Positions 52,192 to 60,176 of a stretch of 64,000 nt of DNA are shown one piece after another (the first letter of the stretch is position 1; every line of letters starts with the position of its first letter). Position numbers and translations under genes: made by a program. Origin of the DNA: B46-G9 sp964581175 (GTDB taxonomy: Bacteria > Desulfobacterota > DSM-4660 > Desulfatiglandales > Desulfatiglandaceae); the NCBI GenBank assembly GCA_964581175.1, contig CAZONI010000001.1, positions 62,001-126,000 on the forward strand, given 5' to 3'. Under the pieces are notes generated by a model. It saw nothing but the letters and a program-made list of their open reading frames with translations. It was not told the DNA's origin and ran no database searches.

Positions 52192-52220
52192 GTGCCCAAA
52201 TTCTATTCGTGGATGGGCAC
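52192..52220. repeat. Inverted repeat with a tip resembling other repeats in the window
   Basis: GTGCCCA (52192-52198) and TGGGCAC (52214-52220) pair perfectly around 15 bases. Read on the minus strand the site begins GTTAGTGCCCATCCACGAAT, which resembles the GTTAGTTTCCATCCATAAAT end of the 37-base repeat at priA. It lies in the 265-base gap upstream of the YeeE pair, together with the REP-like units. Confidence 0.5.
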
Positions 52221-52293
52221 TAACTGCTTGCGAGTATCCGTGCAACGGGTTATTTTGACCAGCGCAGCGATGGAGCAATTGAATACCCCGTTG

Positions 52294-52366
52294 CGTTCGC
52301 AACGTGGACGTTGCTCCTGCCGGCCGTTCACAATCAGTCCCTGTAGGAGCGACCTCTTGGTCGCGA
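52294..52366. repeat. Pair of inverted REP-like hairpins (BIME-like)
   Basis: Plus strand (from 52345): AGGA-GCGACC-TCTT-GGTCGC-GAAC. Minus strand (52294-52320): AGGA-GCAACG-TCCA-CGTTGC-GAAC. The two units share the AGGAGC head and GCGAAC tail and have perfect 6-bp stems that differ by compensating changes. They face each other about 20 bases apart, like bacterial interspersed mosaic elements built from REPs; the head and tail resemble REPs of gamma-proteobacteria (TGTAGGAGC...GCGA). No REP-type transposase gene is in the window. Confidence 0.7.
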
Positions 52367-52412
52367 ACATGCGGTGAAAATGGTCAGGCAGTACTGGTTC
52401 TTCAATGTTCGA

Positions 52413-53135
52413 TCAAGGTGCCGCAGGCGGTTTCTTTTCCAGGGCCCATTGTGCCATCTCGCTTACGGAGCAGCGAAGAAGCGATCCGTCGAGGTACAGG
52501 AAGAATTCGCTCTCATCATGCCTAAGATGCAAGAGAGCATCTCGGGCTTCTCCCGCGCGCAGCAAGGCGATGATCCGGACCGCGAGACCCCGCTTCTCCG
52601 GGTCAGGCGATGAGAGAAACGGCACCACATGAGCCACAGCATCCAGGGCGAGCTCCGGCCTCGCCTGTGCAAGTCGAGCAATTCCCCAGAGAACCCCCCG
52701 CTGCACCAATTCATTCTCCTGAAAATTGCCGTCTTGCCGTATATAGGATATTAGAATACTTGCATACTCGGTTGCAAGGCCTTTGTGGTTTGCCAGTATC
52801 TCGCCCATCGCCTCCGCAGAACCCCATCCGATTCCTCCGGATTCATCGTTCAGGTTCCACATGAGCCGGCGCAGGATGATCCGAGCGGATTCCATGTCGT
52901 GTTCAGCGAGCTCCGCCACAAGGATTCCCATCACCGTTACGGCATGCCATTTCATTTGACCGTTGGAATGATAAAGAAAAGAGAAAAGAGAATTGATCAC
53001 TCTCCTGGCTGGAAAATTGTGAAGCTCCGTGAGCATTGAGGAAACGTCATGAGAATCCAGGAGCTTCCCGACTCGTTGTTTGAGCTTGCGGCCCTTCAAC
53101 GCTTCTCTGCCCACCATGGCCTCTGTCTCATGCAT
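52413..53135 (-). CDS. HEAT-repeat-like protein of DVU0298 type
   Basis: A 240-residue, largely alpha-helical protein resembling the DVU0298 family described from Desulfovibrio: LLDSHDVSSMLTELHNFPARRVINSLFSFL, then NDESGGIGWGSAEAMGEILA. Helical pairs suggest HEAT-type repeats, probably for protein binding. Function unknown. It overlaps the ferredoxin gene upstream by eight bases and is the last gene of a cytochrome bd operon, so a role linked to that oxidase or its electron supply is plausible. A second ATG at codon 7 is an alternative start. Confidence 0.75.
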   Translation of the reverse strand: MHETEAMVGREALKGRKLKQRVGKLLDSHDVSSMLTELHNFPARRVINSLFSFLYHSNGQMKWHAVTVMGILVAELAEHDMESARIILRRLMWNLNDESGGIGWGSAEAMGEILANHKGLATEYASILISYIRQDGNFQENELVQRGVLWGIARLAQARPELALDAVAHVVPFLSSPDPEKRGLAVRIIALLRAGEARDALLHLRHDESEFFLYLDGSLLRCSVSEMAQWALEKKPPAAP

Positions 53136-53328
53136 CTTCTGAAAGCATTATACAGTCCTGTGGACAGTAGCTCATGACCTCTTGTATCTCCTGTTGAGGA
53201 TATTCCTCCAAATCCCGCACCTCCATCAAGCCTGTCTCCCTGTTCCGCATAAACACCACGGGACAAAGCTCAATGCATGTACCACAATCAGAGCATTCAC
53301 TGATGTCAATGACTGGAGGTGTTTTCAC
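53128..53328 (-). CDS. Small ferredoxin-like [4Fe-4S] protein
   Basis: A 66-residue protein with CSDCGTCIELCP, the classic [4Fe-4S] binding motif, and later YCPQDC. A longer open frame exists upstream but overlaps a cysteine-rich gene in another frame; GGAG 7 bases before this GTG makes it the likely start. It overlaps its upstream neighbour by 23 bases and the DVU0298-like gene by 8. Its place after cydAB suggests it carries electrons for this operon. Confidence 0.75.
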   Translation of the reverse strand: MKTPPVIDISECSDCGTCIELCPVVFMRNRETGLMEVRDLEEYPQQEIQEVMSYCPQDCIMLSEDA

Positions 53329-53509
53329 CGCATTTCTCCATCCGCCTCTTCTTCCACGCAAGGTATTCCCGGTGGGTGAAACCGCTGCCCAGCTCGGAGA
53401 TTCCGTTTCCGTGGCCATACTTTCTGCAGACACGGCAGCGAGTTTCACCGCACATCTGGCATTCCAGACAGTCGGGACATTTCTTCTTTCGAGGTTCCTC
53501 AAAACGCAC
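53306..53509 (-). CDS. Cysteine-rich small protein, probable metal-binding
   Basis: A 67-residue protein with CPDCLECQMCGETRCRVC, six cysteines in 18 residues, followed by a basic helix-like tail (FTHREYLAWKKRRMEKC). The pattern would suit zinc or an Fe-S cluster. GGAAGG lies 6 bases before the GTG start. I do not know a named family, but cysteine density and spacing make chance unlikely. Between cydB and the ferredoxin gene in the same direction. Confidence 0.6.
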   Translation of the reverse strand: MRFEEPRKKKCPDCLECQMCGETRCRVCRKYGHGNGISELGSGFTHREYLAWKKRRMEKCGENTSSH

Positions 53510-53565
53510 TCGCGACCTTCCATTCTTCCCAGACCTTCCCCACGAGATCCGGCCCAGGCTTCAGA

Positions 53566-54591
53566 CTAGGCCTCTTCATAGGCCAGATCTTCTTTCTTAA
53601 GTTTCCCCTTGAACAAATTGTACGCCCATATCTGATAGATAAGGACAATGGGAATGAACAGGAGCACCACAATGAGCATGATCTTCAGAGTCAATGGGCT
53701 GGACGACGCATTGTGGGCCGTCAGACTGTACGCGGGATTCAGGCTCGACGGAAACATGTTGGGAAAGAGGCCGGCAATCCCGAAAAACGTGGCGCCGACA
53801 ATGGTTACGGCCGACGAAAACCAGGCCTTCCAGTCGCCGCACTTTGCGATGAATACCCTCGTGCCCAGGAGCGCGAGCACGGTAAGAAGGATAATGGCGA
53901 AAAGGACGGGGTGCGCCAGGTAGTTGGCGTACAGGTTCGTGGCAAACTTGGTGGCAATGAGGAAAATAACCGCCACGACCAGGAGCACGGGCCAGAGTTT
54001 CCGCGCAGCCGCGCCCGCCTTTTCATGGATTTTTCCCTCAGTCCTGACAGCAAGCCAGAGAGCGCCATGCACCAGAAAGAGCAGAAGAAACAGGACGCCT
54101 CCCAGCAGCCCGTACGGATTCAAAAGGGTGAGAAGGTTTCCGTGGTAAATACCCTGCTGATCAATAGGAATACCGCGAAAGATATTGGCAAAAGCAGCGC
54201 CGAACAGGATGGCGGGAAGCAAGCTGCCCAGGAACATGGTGGTATCCCATATCCTTTTCCATCCAGGGCTCTCAACCTTTCCCCTGAATTCGAAGGACAC
54301 GCCCCGGACAATCAAGGCGAACAGGATAAGCATCAGGGCGGAATAAAGGGAACTGAACATCACCGCGTAAACCCTGGGGAAAGCTGCGAAGGTAACGCCG
54401 CCGGCCGTAATGAGCCAGACTTCATTCCCGTTCCATAACGGGCCGATGGCATTGTGTACTACGCTTTTCTCTTCCTCGGTCCTGGCAATAAATGGAAGAA
54501 GGGTTCCCAGACCAAGATCAAAACCATCGGTAAGGAAATAGATGGCCCACAGGAGACCCCAGAGTAAAAACCACACATTTTGTAGCGCCAT
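53566..54591 (-). CDS. cydB: Cytochrome bd quinol oxidase subunit II
   Basis: A 341-residue, eight to nine-helix subunit of the high-affinity quinol:O2 oxidase. Family motifs: LLWGLLWAIYFLTDGFDLGLG, GPLWNGNEVWLITAGGVTFAAFP and the C-terminal PIVLIYQIWAYNLF. Forms the heterodimer with CydA, encoded 17 bases upstream. No CydX-like small gene is obvious. In an anaerobe it serves mainly to remove O2 at the membrane. Confidence 0.95.
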   Translation of the reverse strand: MALQNVWFLLWGLLWAIYFLTDGFDLGLGTLLPFIARTEEEKSVVHNAIGPLWNGNEVWLITAGGVTFAAFPRVYAVMFSSLYSALMLILFALIVRGVSFEFRGKVESPGWKRIWDTTMFLGSLLPAILFGAAFANIFRGIPIDQQGIYHGNLLTLLNPYGLLGGVLFLLLFLVHGALWLAVRTEGKIHEKAGAAARKLWPVLLVVAVIFLIATKFATNLYANYLAHPVLFAIILLTVLALLGTRVFIAKCGDWKAWFSSAVTIVGATFFGIAGLFPNMFPSSLNPAYSLTAHNASSSPLTLKIMLIVVLLFIPIVLIYQIWAYNLFKGKLKKEDLAYEEA

Positions 54592-54608
54592 TTTGTCCTC
54601 CTTGTCAG

Positions 54609-55913
54609 TTAAACCGTTGCAGGGCCTCTTCGAGCATTCATGATGATGAGCGAGTAGCCCACCGCGCCCAGCAGTCCGTACACCACGATAAATGCGAGAA
54701 AGCTGACGAAGACCTGTGATGTGGCGATGGGAGAAACCGCATCGGACGTCTTCATGATCCCGTATACGATCCAGGGCTGCCGACCCACTTCAGCGAGGAT
54801 CCACCCCAACTCAACCGCCAGGTACGGCAATGGAATTGAGTACAGCATAAATTTCAGGTACCTGGGACTCTCGACCAGTCTGTTCCGCTTGAACCACCCG
54901 ATGATGGTCATCACGGCAAAATAAAAACCCAGGGCCACCATGGTGTTAAAAGAGGCGTAACTGATGAAAACCGGAGGACGCTCATCCCGCGGAAAAGCTT
55001 TCAATCCCTCCACTTCCGCACTCGGGCTGTGTTTTGCCAGGAGGCTGAGCAAACCCGGAATGGGCAGAATCTCGATGGAGTTCCGTTCTTTCTGCTCATC
55101 GGGAAGGGCGAAAAGGTACTTGGGCGCGTAGGTGGACGTTTCCCAGTGGGATTCCATTGCAGCGAGTTTTGCAGGCTGCTTTTCCGCCAGGTCCGAGCCA
55201 TGAATGTGGCCTTCCACCACTTCAAAAACTGAAAACAAAACACCGAATGCCAGAGCGATGCGAAAGCTCTTGGTAAAAAAGTCTACATGCTGCTTTTTGA
55301 GAAGATGGTAGGCACTGATGCCCATGACGAAAAATGAGCTCAGGATAAGAGCGGCACTGAACACATGGGAGAATTCAAGGACTGCCCATTCCTGGAGCAC
55401 AACCCTGGCAAAATCAGCCAATTCCGCCCTGCCGTTCCTGATCACATAGCCTACCGGGTGCTGCATCCAGGAATTGGCGATCAGGATCCAGACGGCTGAA
55501 AGGTTCGAAGCCCCGGCAATGAACCACATGACCGTGGCATGGGCTCTCCGGGAGAGTTTCTTCCACCCGAATATCCACACCCCGATCAAGGTTGATTCCA
55601 GAAAAAATGCTGCGGATGCCTCAATGGCCAGGAGGGATCCAAAAACGTCTCCCACAAACGCGGAGTAGCGGGACCAGTTGGTGCCGAACTGGAATTCAAG
55701 GGTGATGCCGGTCACGATCCCCACTGCAAAATTGATAAGGAAGAGCTTTCCCCAGAACTTGGTCATTTTCAAATAGACTTCGTCGCCGGTCCTGGCATAC
55801 TTGGTCTCCATAACAGCAACAAAGATAGAAAGGCCCAGCGTGAGGGGAACGAACAGGAAGTGAAACATGGTGGCGGCAGCAAACTGCAATCGAGAAAGGA
55901 ACAAGACGTTCAT
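54609..55913 (-). CDS. cydA: Cytochrome bd quinol oxidase subunit I
   Basis: A 434-residue, nine-helix catalytic subunit holding hemes b558, b595 and d. Seen: RLQFAAATMFHFLFVPLTLGLS (heme-ligand histidine), SHVFSAALILSSFF, and GRQPWIVYGIMKTSDAVSP. The length shows the short Q-loop form rather than the long form of E. coli. AGGAGG precedes the ATG. It follows the Rrf2-type regulator gene by 20 bases. Confidence 0.95.
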   Translation of the reverse strand: MNVLFLSRLQFAAATMFHFLFVPLTLGLSIFVAVMETKYARTGDEVYLKMTKFWGKLFLINFAVGIVTGITLEFQFGTNWSRYSAFVGDVFGSLLAIEASAAFFLESTLIGVWIFGWKKLSRRAHATVMWFIAGASNLSAVWILIANSWMQHPVGYVIRNGRAELADFARVVLQEWAVLEFSHVFSAALILSSFFVMGISAYHLLKKQHVDFFTKSFRIALAFGVLFSVFEVVEGHIHGSDLAEKQPAKLAAMESHWETSTYAPKYLFALPDEQKERNSIEILPIPGLLSLLAKHSPSAEVEGLKAFPRDERPPVFISYASFNTMVALGFYFAVMTIIGWFKRNRLVESPRYLKFMLYSIPLPYLAVELGWILAEVGRQPWIVYGIMKTSDAVSPIATSQVFVSFLAFIVVYGLLGAVGYSLIIMNARRGPATV

Positions 55914-55933
55914 ACAGTATCCTCCTCTCCTGA

Positions 55934-56407
55934 TCAGGCAACGTTCGAGGAATAACGACGGGAGTCAGCATCGTGCCCATTCAATCCTGACTCCCTCAGG
56001 CAGTGCTCCTGCGAGAGCATCTTATCCATTGTTGCTTCTTTTAATGTCTGTCTGAGATCATTTCTGGCCTTTTCCCATACCTGGTGGACGGCGCATGAGG
56101 GACTCCTGAAGCAGGATTCCGGTCTGAGGACACAATCATTCAGGAATAGTTCTCCTTCCATAGCTTCGATGACATCCAGCAGGCTCAAGACTTCCGGCGA
56201 GATGAGAAGCCTGTATCCCCCTTTCGCGCCCTGCACAATTTCAAGAATCCCCGCTTTGGCGAGCTGCTGGGCGATCTTGGTCAGAAATTGACCGGGAATC
56301 TCCATTTCATGGCAGATTTCCTTACGAGTGATGATCTTGCCTGATCCCTTTGATGAGAGGTACAGGCTGCATCTTACTGCGTATTCCCCGGCCCTGGTCA
56401 CCCGCAT
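55934..56407 (-). CDS. Rrf2-family transcriptional regulator with Fe-S-type cysteines
   Basis: A 157-residue regulator: N-terminal winged helix (MRVTRAGEYAVRCSLYLS, KEICHEMEIPGQFLTKIAQQLAKAGIL), wing (VQGAKGGYRL), then three cysteines in LNDCVLRPESCFRSPSCAVHQVW, the arrangement that holds an iron-sulfur cluster in IscR/NsrR/RsrR relatives. It probably senses O2, NO or redox state and controls cydAB directly downstream. AAGGAG lies 5 bases before the ATG. A palindrome in its own promoter suggests autoregulation. Confidence 0.92.
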   Translation of the reverse strand: MRVTRAGEYAVRCSLYLSSKGSGKIITRKEICHEMEIPGQFLTKIAQQLAKAGILEIVQGAKGGYRLLISPEVLSLLDVIEAMEGELFLNDCVLRPESCFRSPSCAVHQVWEKARNDLRQTLKEATMDKMLSQEHCLRESGLNGHDADSRRYSSNVA

Positions 56408-56422
56408 GGCGACTCCTTATAA

Positions 56423-56473
56423 AGGATAAATAAGATGTTTTTTATCCTATATAAACAGCGATGACTCTGTCAA
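56423..56473 (-). promoter_or_regulatory. Promoter and operator of the rrf2-cydAB operon
   Basis: On the minus strand TTGACA (56473-56468), a 16-base spacer and TATAGG (56451-56446). Overlapping the -10 and start region is the inverted repeat AGGATAAA-N10-TTTATCCT (56448-56423). A repressor bound there would block polymerase; the Rrf2 protein encoded next is the obvious candidate. Confidence 0.55.
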
Positions 56474-56522
56474 CCGAAAAAGACTGCCCCTGTTTCTACC
56501 TTTTCACTGAGATAACTGCTTG

Positions 56523-56547
56523 CATTTTCATGTGCTTCATGAAAATG
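56523..56547. terminator. Perfect hairpin downstream of the flavo-diiron gene
   Basis: CATTTTCATG and CATGAAAATG form a perfect 10-bp inverted repeat with a TGCTT loop, between the flavo-diiron protein stop and the rrf2 promoter. No T-tract follows on the minus strand, so it may be a terminator of the flavo-diiron gene or a second regulatory site. Confidence 0.4.
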
Positions 56548-56578
56548 GGAGGAGGTTAGACCGTCACAACCCCTTTCG

Positions 56579-57772
56579 TCACTCCCCCTGCCCCGGCAGG
56601 GCCCGGGCAATCTTTGCGGCCAATTCCCTGCAGGCATCAAGGCCTTCCCCGTCGGGCACATACTGGACCCGCACCCCGGGATCAACCACGTCAAGCTTCA
56701 TGGCCTCCAGTTCCTGGTTGATGAGTTTTACCGCTTCGCCGCTCCAGCCGAAGGAACCGAATGCAGCGGCCACCTTATGCAGGGGTTTCAGACCCTTCAT
56801 GTAGGTCAAGAAATCCGCGACAGTGGGAAAGAGCCCGTTATTCAGGGTCGGTGAACCAACGATAACGGCACCCGCGTCGAGGATCTCCGTTATGATATCG
56901 CTCCGGTGACAGGTTCTGAGTTTCATGGGGATTGCGGGAACTCCTTCTTTTCCCAGGGTTTCCGCGATCGTTTCAGCCATCTTCTCCGTGCTGTGCCACA
57001 TGGTGTCATACACAATGATCGCTTTCCGGCTGGGCTTCTGTTCGCTCCACGCGATGTAGGCATTGATGATTTTGTCGGGATCCTGTCTCCATATGACACC
57101 GTGATCCGGACAGATCATATTGATCTCCAACCCCATTTCCGTAACCTTCTCGATGAGCTTGAGGATCAGAGGTGCGTAAAGGAGCAGGATATTGGCGAAA
57201 TACTTCTTTGCGTGGTACATGACGGCGTCACCGGCCTGATCATCGAATCGCTCCGGACAGGCGTAATGCTGGCCGAAACCGTCACTGGAAAAAAGGATCT
57301 TATCCTCTTTGAGGTACGTGAACATGCTGTCCGGCCAGTGGACCATCCTGGTTTCCAGAAAGGTGAGAGTCCTGCCGCCGATATTCAACTCTCCGGTGTT
57401 TTCCACCGGCTGGTAATTCCACTTCTGAGGAAAGTGTCTGGAAAGGTTCCTCTGTCCCATCTTGGAGCAATAAATGGGTTTGTCCTCACCGATACGGTGC
57501 ATCACTCTCGGAAGGCCGCCAGAATGATCCATTTCGGTATGATTGCTCACCACGTAGTCTATTCTCTTCGGATCAACAATACGGCTGATACTGTCGATCA
57601 ATTCATCGGCGAATTCCTTTTTTACCGTATCGATCAGGGTGACCTTTTCATCCACGATGAGAAAGGAGTTGTACGTAGTCCCCTGATAGGTTGAGTATCC
57701 GTGAAAATCTCTTATGTTCCAGTCTATAACCCCCAGCCAGTAGACATCCTTCGCAATTTCAACCGGTCTCAT
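56579..57772 (-). CDS. Flavo-diiron protein (rubredoxin:oxygen/NO oxidoreductase)
   Basis: A 397-residue A-type flavoprotein reducing O2 to water or NO to N2O. The metallo-beta-lactamase-like diiron domain has the ligands NHTEMDHSGG, a further MVHWPDSMF, SSDGFG and CPDHGVIWR; the C-terminal flavodoxin domain starts KAIIVYDTMWHSTEKMAE and has SPTLNNGLFP and GSFGWSGEAV. No extra C-terminal domain, so it needs rubredoxin as donor; one is encoded just upstream in transcription. GGGAGG lies 11 bases before the ATG. Confidence 0.95.
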   Translation of the reverse strand: MRPVEIAKDVYWLGVIDWNIRDFHGYSTYQGTTYNSFLIVDEKVTLIDTVKKEFADELIDSISRIVDPKRIDYVVSNHTEMDHSGGLPRVMHRIGEDKPIYCSKMGQRNLSRHFPQKWNYQPVENTGELNIGGRTLTFLETRMVHWPDSMFTYLKEDKILFSSDGFGQHYACPERFDDQAGDAVMYHAKKYFANILLLYAPLILKLIEKVTEMGLEINMICPDHGVIWRQDPDKIINAYIAWSEQKPSRKAIIVYDTMWHSTEKMAETIAETLGKEGVPAIPMKLRTCHRSDIITEILDAGAVIVGSPTLNNGLFPTVADFLTYMKGLKPLHKVAAAFGSFGWSGEAVKLINQELEAMKLDVVDPGVRVQYVPDGEGLDACRELAAKIARALPGQGE

Positions 57773-57891
57773 GGTGACATGCGCCTCCCGCTTAGAATAA
57801 CGGCCCCTCTCCGTTCACACCATCGAAGAACTCACGCATAATCGCGCAGTTCATGTTCTGCCCTGTTCCGGGCATGTTTCCCTTTGAAGAA

Positions 57892-57923
57892 CCCCGGATC
57901 TCTTCTGCGTGAATGATCCGGGG
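57892..57923 (-). terminator. Hairpin after the cooS-rubredoxin unit
   Basis: CCCCGGATC pairs perfectly with GATCCGGGG over 9 bp, starting 10 bases after the rubredoxin stop, followed on the minus strand by TTCTTC. It would end the cooS-rubredoxin transcript before the flavo-diiron gene. The rest of the 161-base gap holds nothing else I can see. Confidence 0.5.
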
Positions 57924-57933
57924 CAGCCTTTTG

Positions 57934-58092
57934 CTATTCAGGTTCAAAGAGATCCTTGGTGGCACCACAGATCGGGCAGGTCCAATCATCCGGCAGGTCT
58001 GCAAATGCGGTACCGGGATCCACTCCATTGTCAGGGTCTCCTGCCTCGGGGTCATACACATATCCGCATACCGTACACACATACTTCTCCAT
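57934..58092 (-). CDS. Rubredoxin
   Basis: A 52-residue rubredoxin (MEKYVCTVCGYVYDPEAGDP at the start, CPICGATKDLFEPE at the end): two CxxC pairs bind one iron, and GTAFADLPDDWTCP is the usual core. It is short enough to be missed by length-filtered gene callers. Probably the electron donor for the flavo-diiron protein. It follows cooS by 36 bases. Confidence 0.95.
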   Translation of the reverse strand: MEKYVCTVCGYVYDPEAGDPDNGVDPGTAFADLPDDWTCPICGATKDLFEPE

Positions 58093-58128
58093 CAGTTCGC
58101 ATCCTCCTTCGCACTATATTTCATTTTG

Positions 58129-60111
58129 TCATGCCGCTTCCAGTTCACGTCGTGCCGCCATGTCAAAGAGCACCCGCTCCCTTGCCTTGTCGATACCCAG
58201 GGCCTTCCGTTTCTTGTCGATATGCGCTATCATCATTCTGGCTGTTTCATAAGGATCAACCGCAAAACCCCACTTTCCAAATCCCAGTTCTTCGAGCCCT
58301 TCAAAGAGCAGTTTATGGAACTTGGTCTCTTCGATAATGGGAAACGTGACACCAAACACCGTGTAGACGCCCGACGCCACAAAATACTGTCCAATAGAGA
58401 TAGCCTTCTCACTCATCCATTCCGGCGCTGCCCCTGCTGCGGGTAGATCCGCGATACTGTCGCCCAGGCCCCCGACCCTCACCATTTCAGCAGCGGCGAT
58501 GAGGATTCGACTGTTGTCCACACATGAACCCAAACCCAGCACCGGCGGCATACCCACCGTTTCGCAGACTTCCCGGAGACCGGCCCCTGCCAGGTGGGCG
58601 GCTTCAGGGGTACATAACCCTGCCTTGCCCAGCGACACCTGAGAACACCCTGTCTGGAGCACCAGTACGTCATTCCTGATGAGTTCCTTGACCAGTTCCA
58701 CATGGACCCAGTCGTGCTTGACCCTCGGATTGGTGCAGCCGACCACGCCGGCCACGCCCCGGATCCGTCCGTTGATAATATTATCGTTCAAAGGGGTATA
58801 AGACGACCGAAAGGTCCCGCCCAGCATATAGTTTACGTATTCATGGGAAAACCCCATCACTGCCGTGGTCTTGTTCTTGGGAATTTCGATGGGCAATTTC
58901 CGGTTCTTGAATCGCACAATGCCCATTTCCACGATGGCATCCGTGCATTTTCTCGGGTTATGCTCGTCAAGCTCGATGTGCTCTGCTCCCTCTATGTGGC
59001 ACCTTGGATTCGTTGTGAAAAATTTCGTTCCATAACAGTCAGCTACTGCTGAAAGGCTCTGCTTGATGCACTGGATATCCACCCCCATGGCATCTACTGC
59101 CCCGGTAATGATAATTTCTTCTGTCGACTGAAAATTCCCTGCATGGGGAATTCCGTGCCGACTCATCATCTCAGCCCCGGAACAGCACATGCCCACCAGG
59201 TTGATCCCTGTCGCTCCGGCGTCCTTTGCGGCTTGTACCAGGCTTGGGTCATTCACGGAATCGAGCATTGATTCAAAAAGATTCGGTTCATGCCCATGAA
59301 TGATGATGTTCACATGGTCTTCCTTCAGCACCCCCATGTCCACCTCGGTACGCACCGGGGTCGGCGTGCCGAACAGGATATCGGATATCTCCGTCGCCAC
59401 CATGGATCCACCCCAACCGTCGGCAAGGGCTGTTCGGTTGATCTGCTTCGTAATATTTTCATAATCCTGATCGACACCGATATGGGTCCGATGCATCAGT
59501 TCCATGATTTCCCGCATGGCGCCCCGCGGGACCACACCGTGTTTCCGCCAGGTCTCCAGGGTCTTTTCCGGGACCCGCTTTGCAAAAGGAATTTCCCCCT
59601 CCACCTGCGTGTATGTCCTCTCCAACTCACTGTACAAATCTCTGGCGATGTCTTCAGTGCTGCGTCCTTCCACTTCTATGCCTATTTCAGCGGCAACTTC
59701 CTGGAGCTTTAGCGGGTCTTTGATACGGTAATCCGTGATATGACCATTGACCACCTCTCTGAAGAGATCAAGCATGGCCATGCCGTGATCCGTATGGGCC
59801 GCAGCGCCGCTGGCCACCATGCGGGCAAAGTTTCTTGACTCAATGGTATCAATGGTTGCCCCGCATACGCCTGTCTTCTTGTAAGGATCCTTGGCATTGA
59901 GACGGCACGGTCCCATGGAGCAATGCTTGCAGCAGGCTGATTGAGCTCCGATGGGGCAGGGCTTCATGTCCGCTGCCCGGTGAAATGACGTTTCAACACC
60001 ATCCCTCTCCGCTTTTGCCAGCATCTGGGCAGTCGATTCACAGATGGTGGCTTCCCGTATATTCAGCTTTTTCGCTTCTTTGTTCACTTTCAGTTCTTTC
60101 TCTTTATCCAT
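58129..60111 (-). CDS. cooS: Monofunctional nickel-iron carbon monoxide dehydrogenase
   Basis: A 660-residue CooS-type enzyme oxidising CO to CO2 with low-potential electrons. N-terminal B/D-cluster cysteines are in CPIGAQSACCKHCSMGPCRLN and KTGVCG; C-cluster features include NIIIHGHEPNLF, GMCCSGAEMMSRHG, VGCTNPRVKHDW and LQTGCSQVSLGKAGLC. It lacks acetyl-CoA synthase subunits, and no cooF, cooC or hydrogenase genes are near. Its neighbours are rubredoxin, flavodoxin and oxygen-defence genes. Such stand-alone CODHs beside rubrerythrin-type genes have been proposed to supply reductant for oxidative-stress defence. GAGGAGG precedes the ATG. Confidence 0.95.
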   Translation of the reverse strand: MDKEKELKVNKEAKKLNIREATICESTAQMLAKAERDGVETSFHRAADMKPCPIGAQSACCKHCSMGPCRLNAKDPYKKTGVCGATIDTIESRNFARMVASGAAAHTDHGMAMLDLFREVVNGHITDYRIKDPLKLQEVAAEIGIEVEGRSTEDIARDLYSELERTYTQVEGEIPFAKRVPEKTLETWRKHGVVPRGAMREIMELMHRTHIGVDQDYENITKQINRTALADGWGGSMVATEISDILFGTPTPVRTEVDMGVLKEDHVNIIIHGHEPNLFESMLDSVNDPSLVQAAKDAGATGINLVGMCCSGAEMMSRHGIPHAGNFQSTEEIIITGAVDAMGVDIQCIKQSLSAVADCYGTKFFTTNPRCHIEGAEHIELDEHNPRKCTDAIVEMGIVRFKNRKLPIEIPKNKTTAVMGFSHEYVNYMLGGTFRSSYTPLNDNIINGRIRGVAGVVGCTNPRVKHDWVHVELVKELIRNDVLVLQTGCSQVSLGKAGLCTPEAAHLAGAGLREVCETVGMPPVLGLGSCVDNSRILIAAAEMVRVGGLGDSIADLPAAGAAPEWMSEKAISIGQYFVASGVYTVFGVTFPIIEETKFHKLLFEGLEELGFGKWGFAVDPYETARMMIAHIDKKRKALGIDKARERVLFDMAARRELEAA

Positions 60112-60126
60112 TCGGTCACCTCCTCA

Positions 60127-60175
60127 AGGTGTCTCACACCTGCGACAAAACCCGCCAAAAAGGCATCCAGGCGGG
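60127..60175 (-). terminator. Intrinsic terminator after flavodoxin, plus a second hairpin before cooS
   Basis: On the minus strand CCCGCC (60175-60170) pairs with GGCGGG (60156-60151) and is followed by TTTTGT, a standard intrinsic terminator two bases after the flavodoxin stop. Immediately after it AGGTGT-N3-ACACCT (60141-60127) forms another hairpin next to the cooS ribosome site. Only about 35 bases separate the terminator from the cooS ATG, too few for a normal promoter. Confidence 0.7.
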
Positions 60176-60176
60176 A

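Noticed and set aside
57792..58082. 96-codon minus-strand frame over the rubredoxin gene
   Set aside because: A different frame of the same strand contains a complete 52-residue rubredoxin with its own ribosome site.
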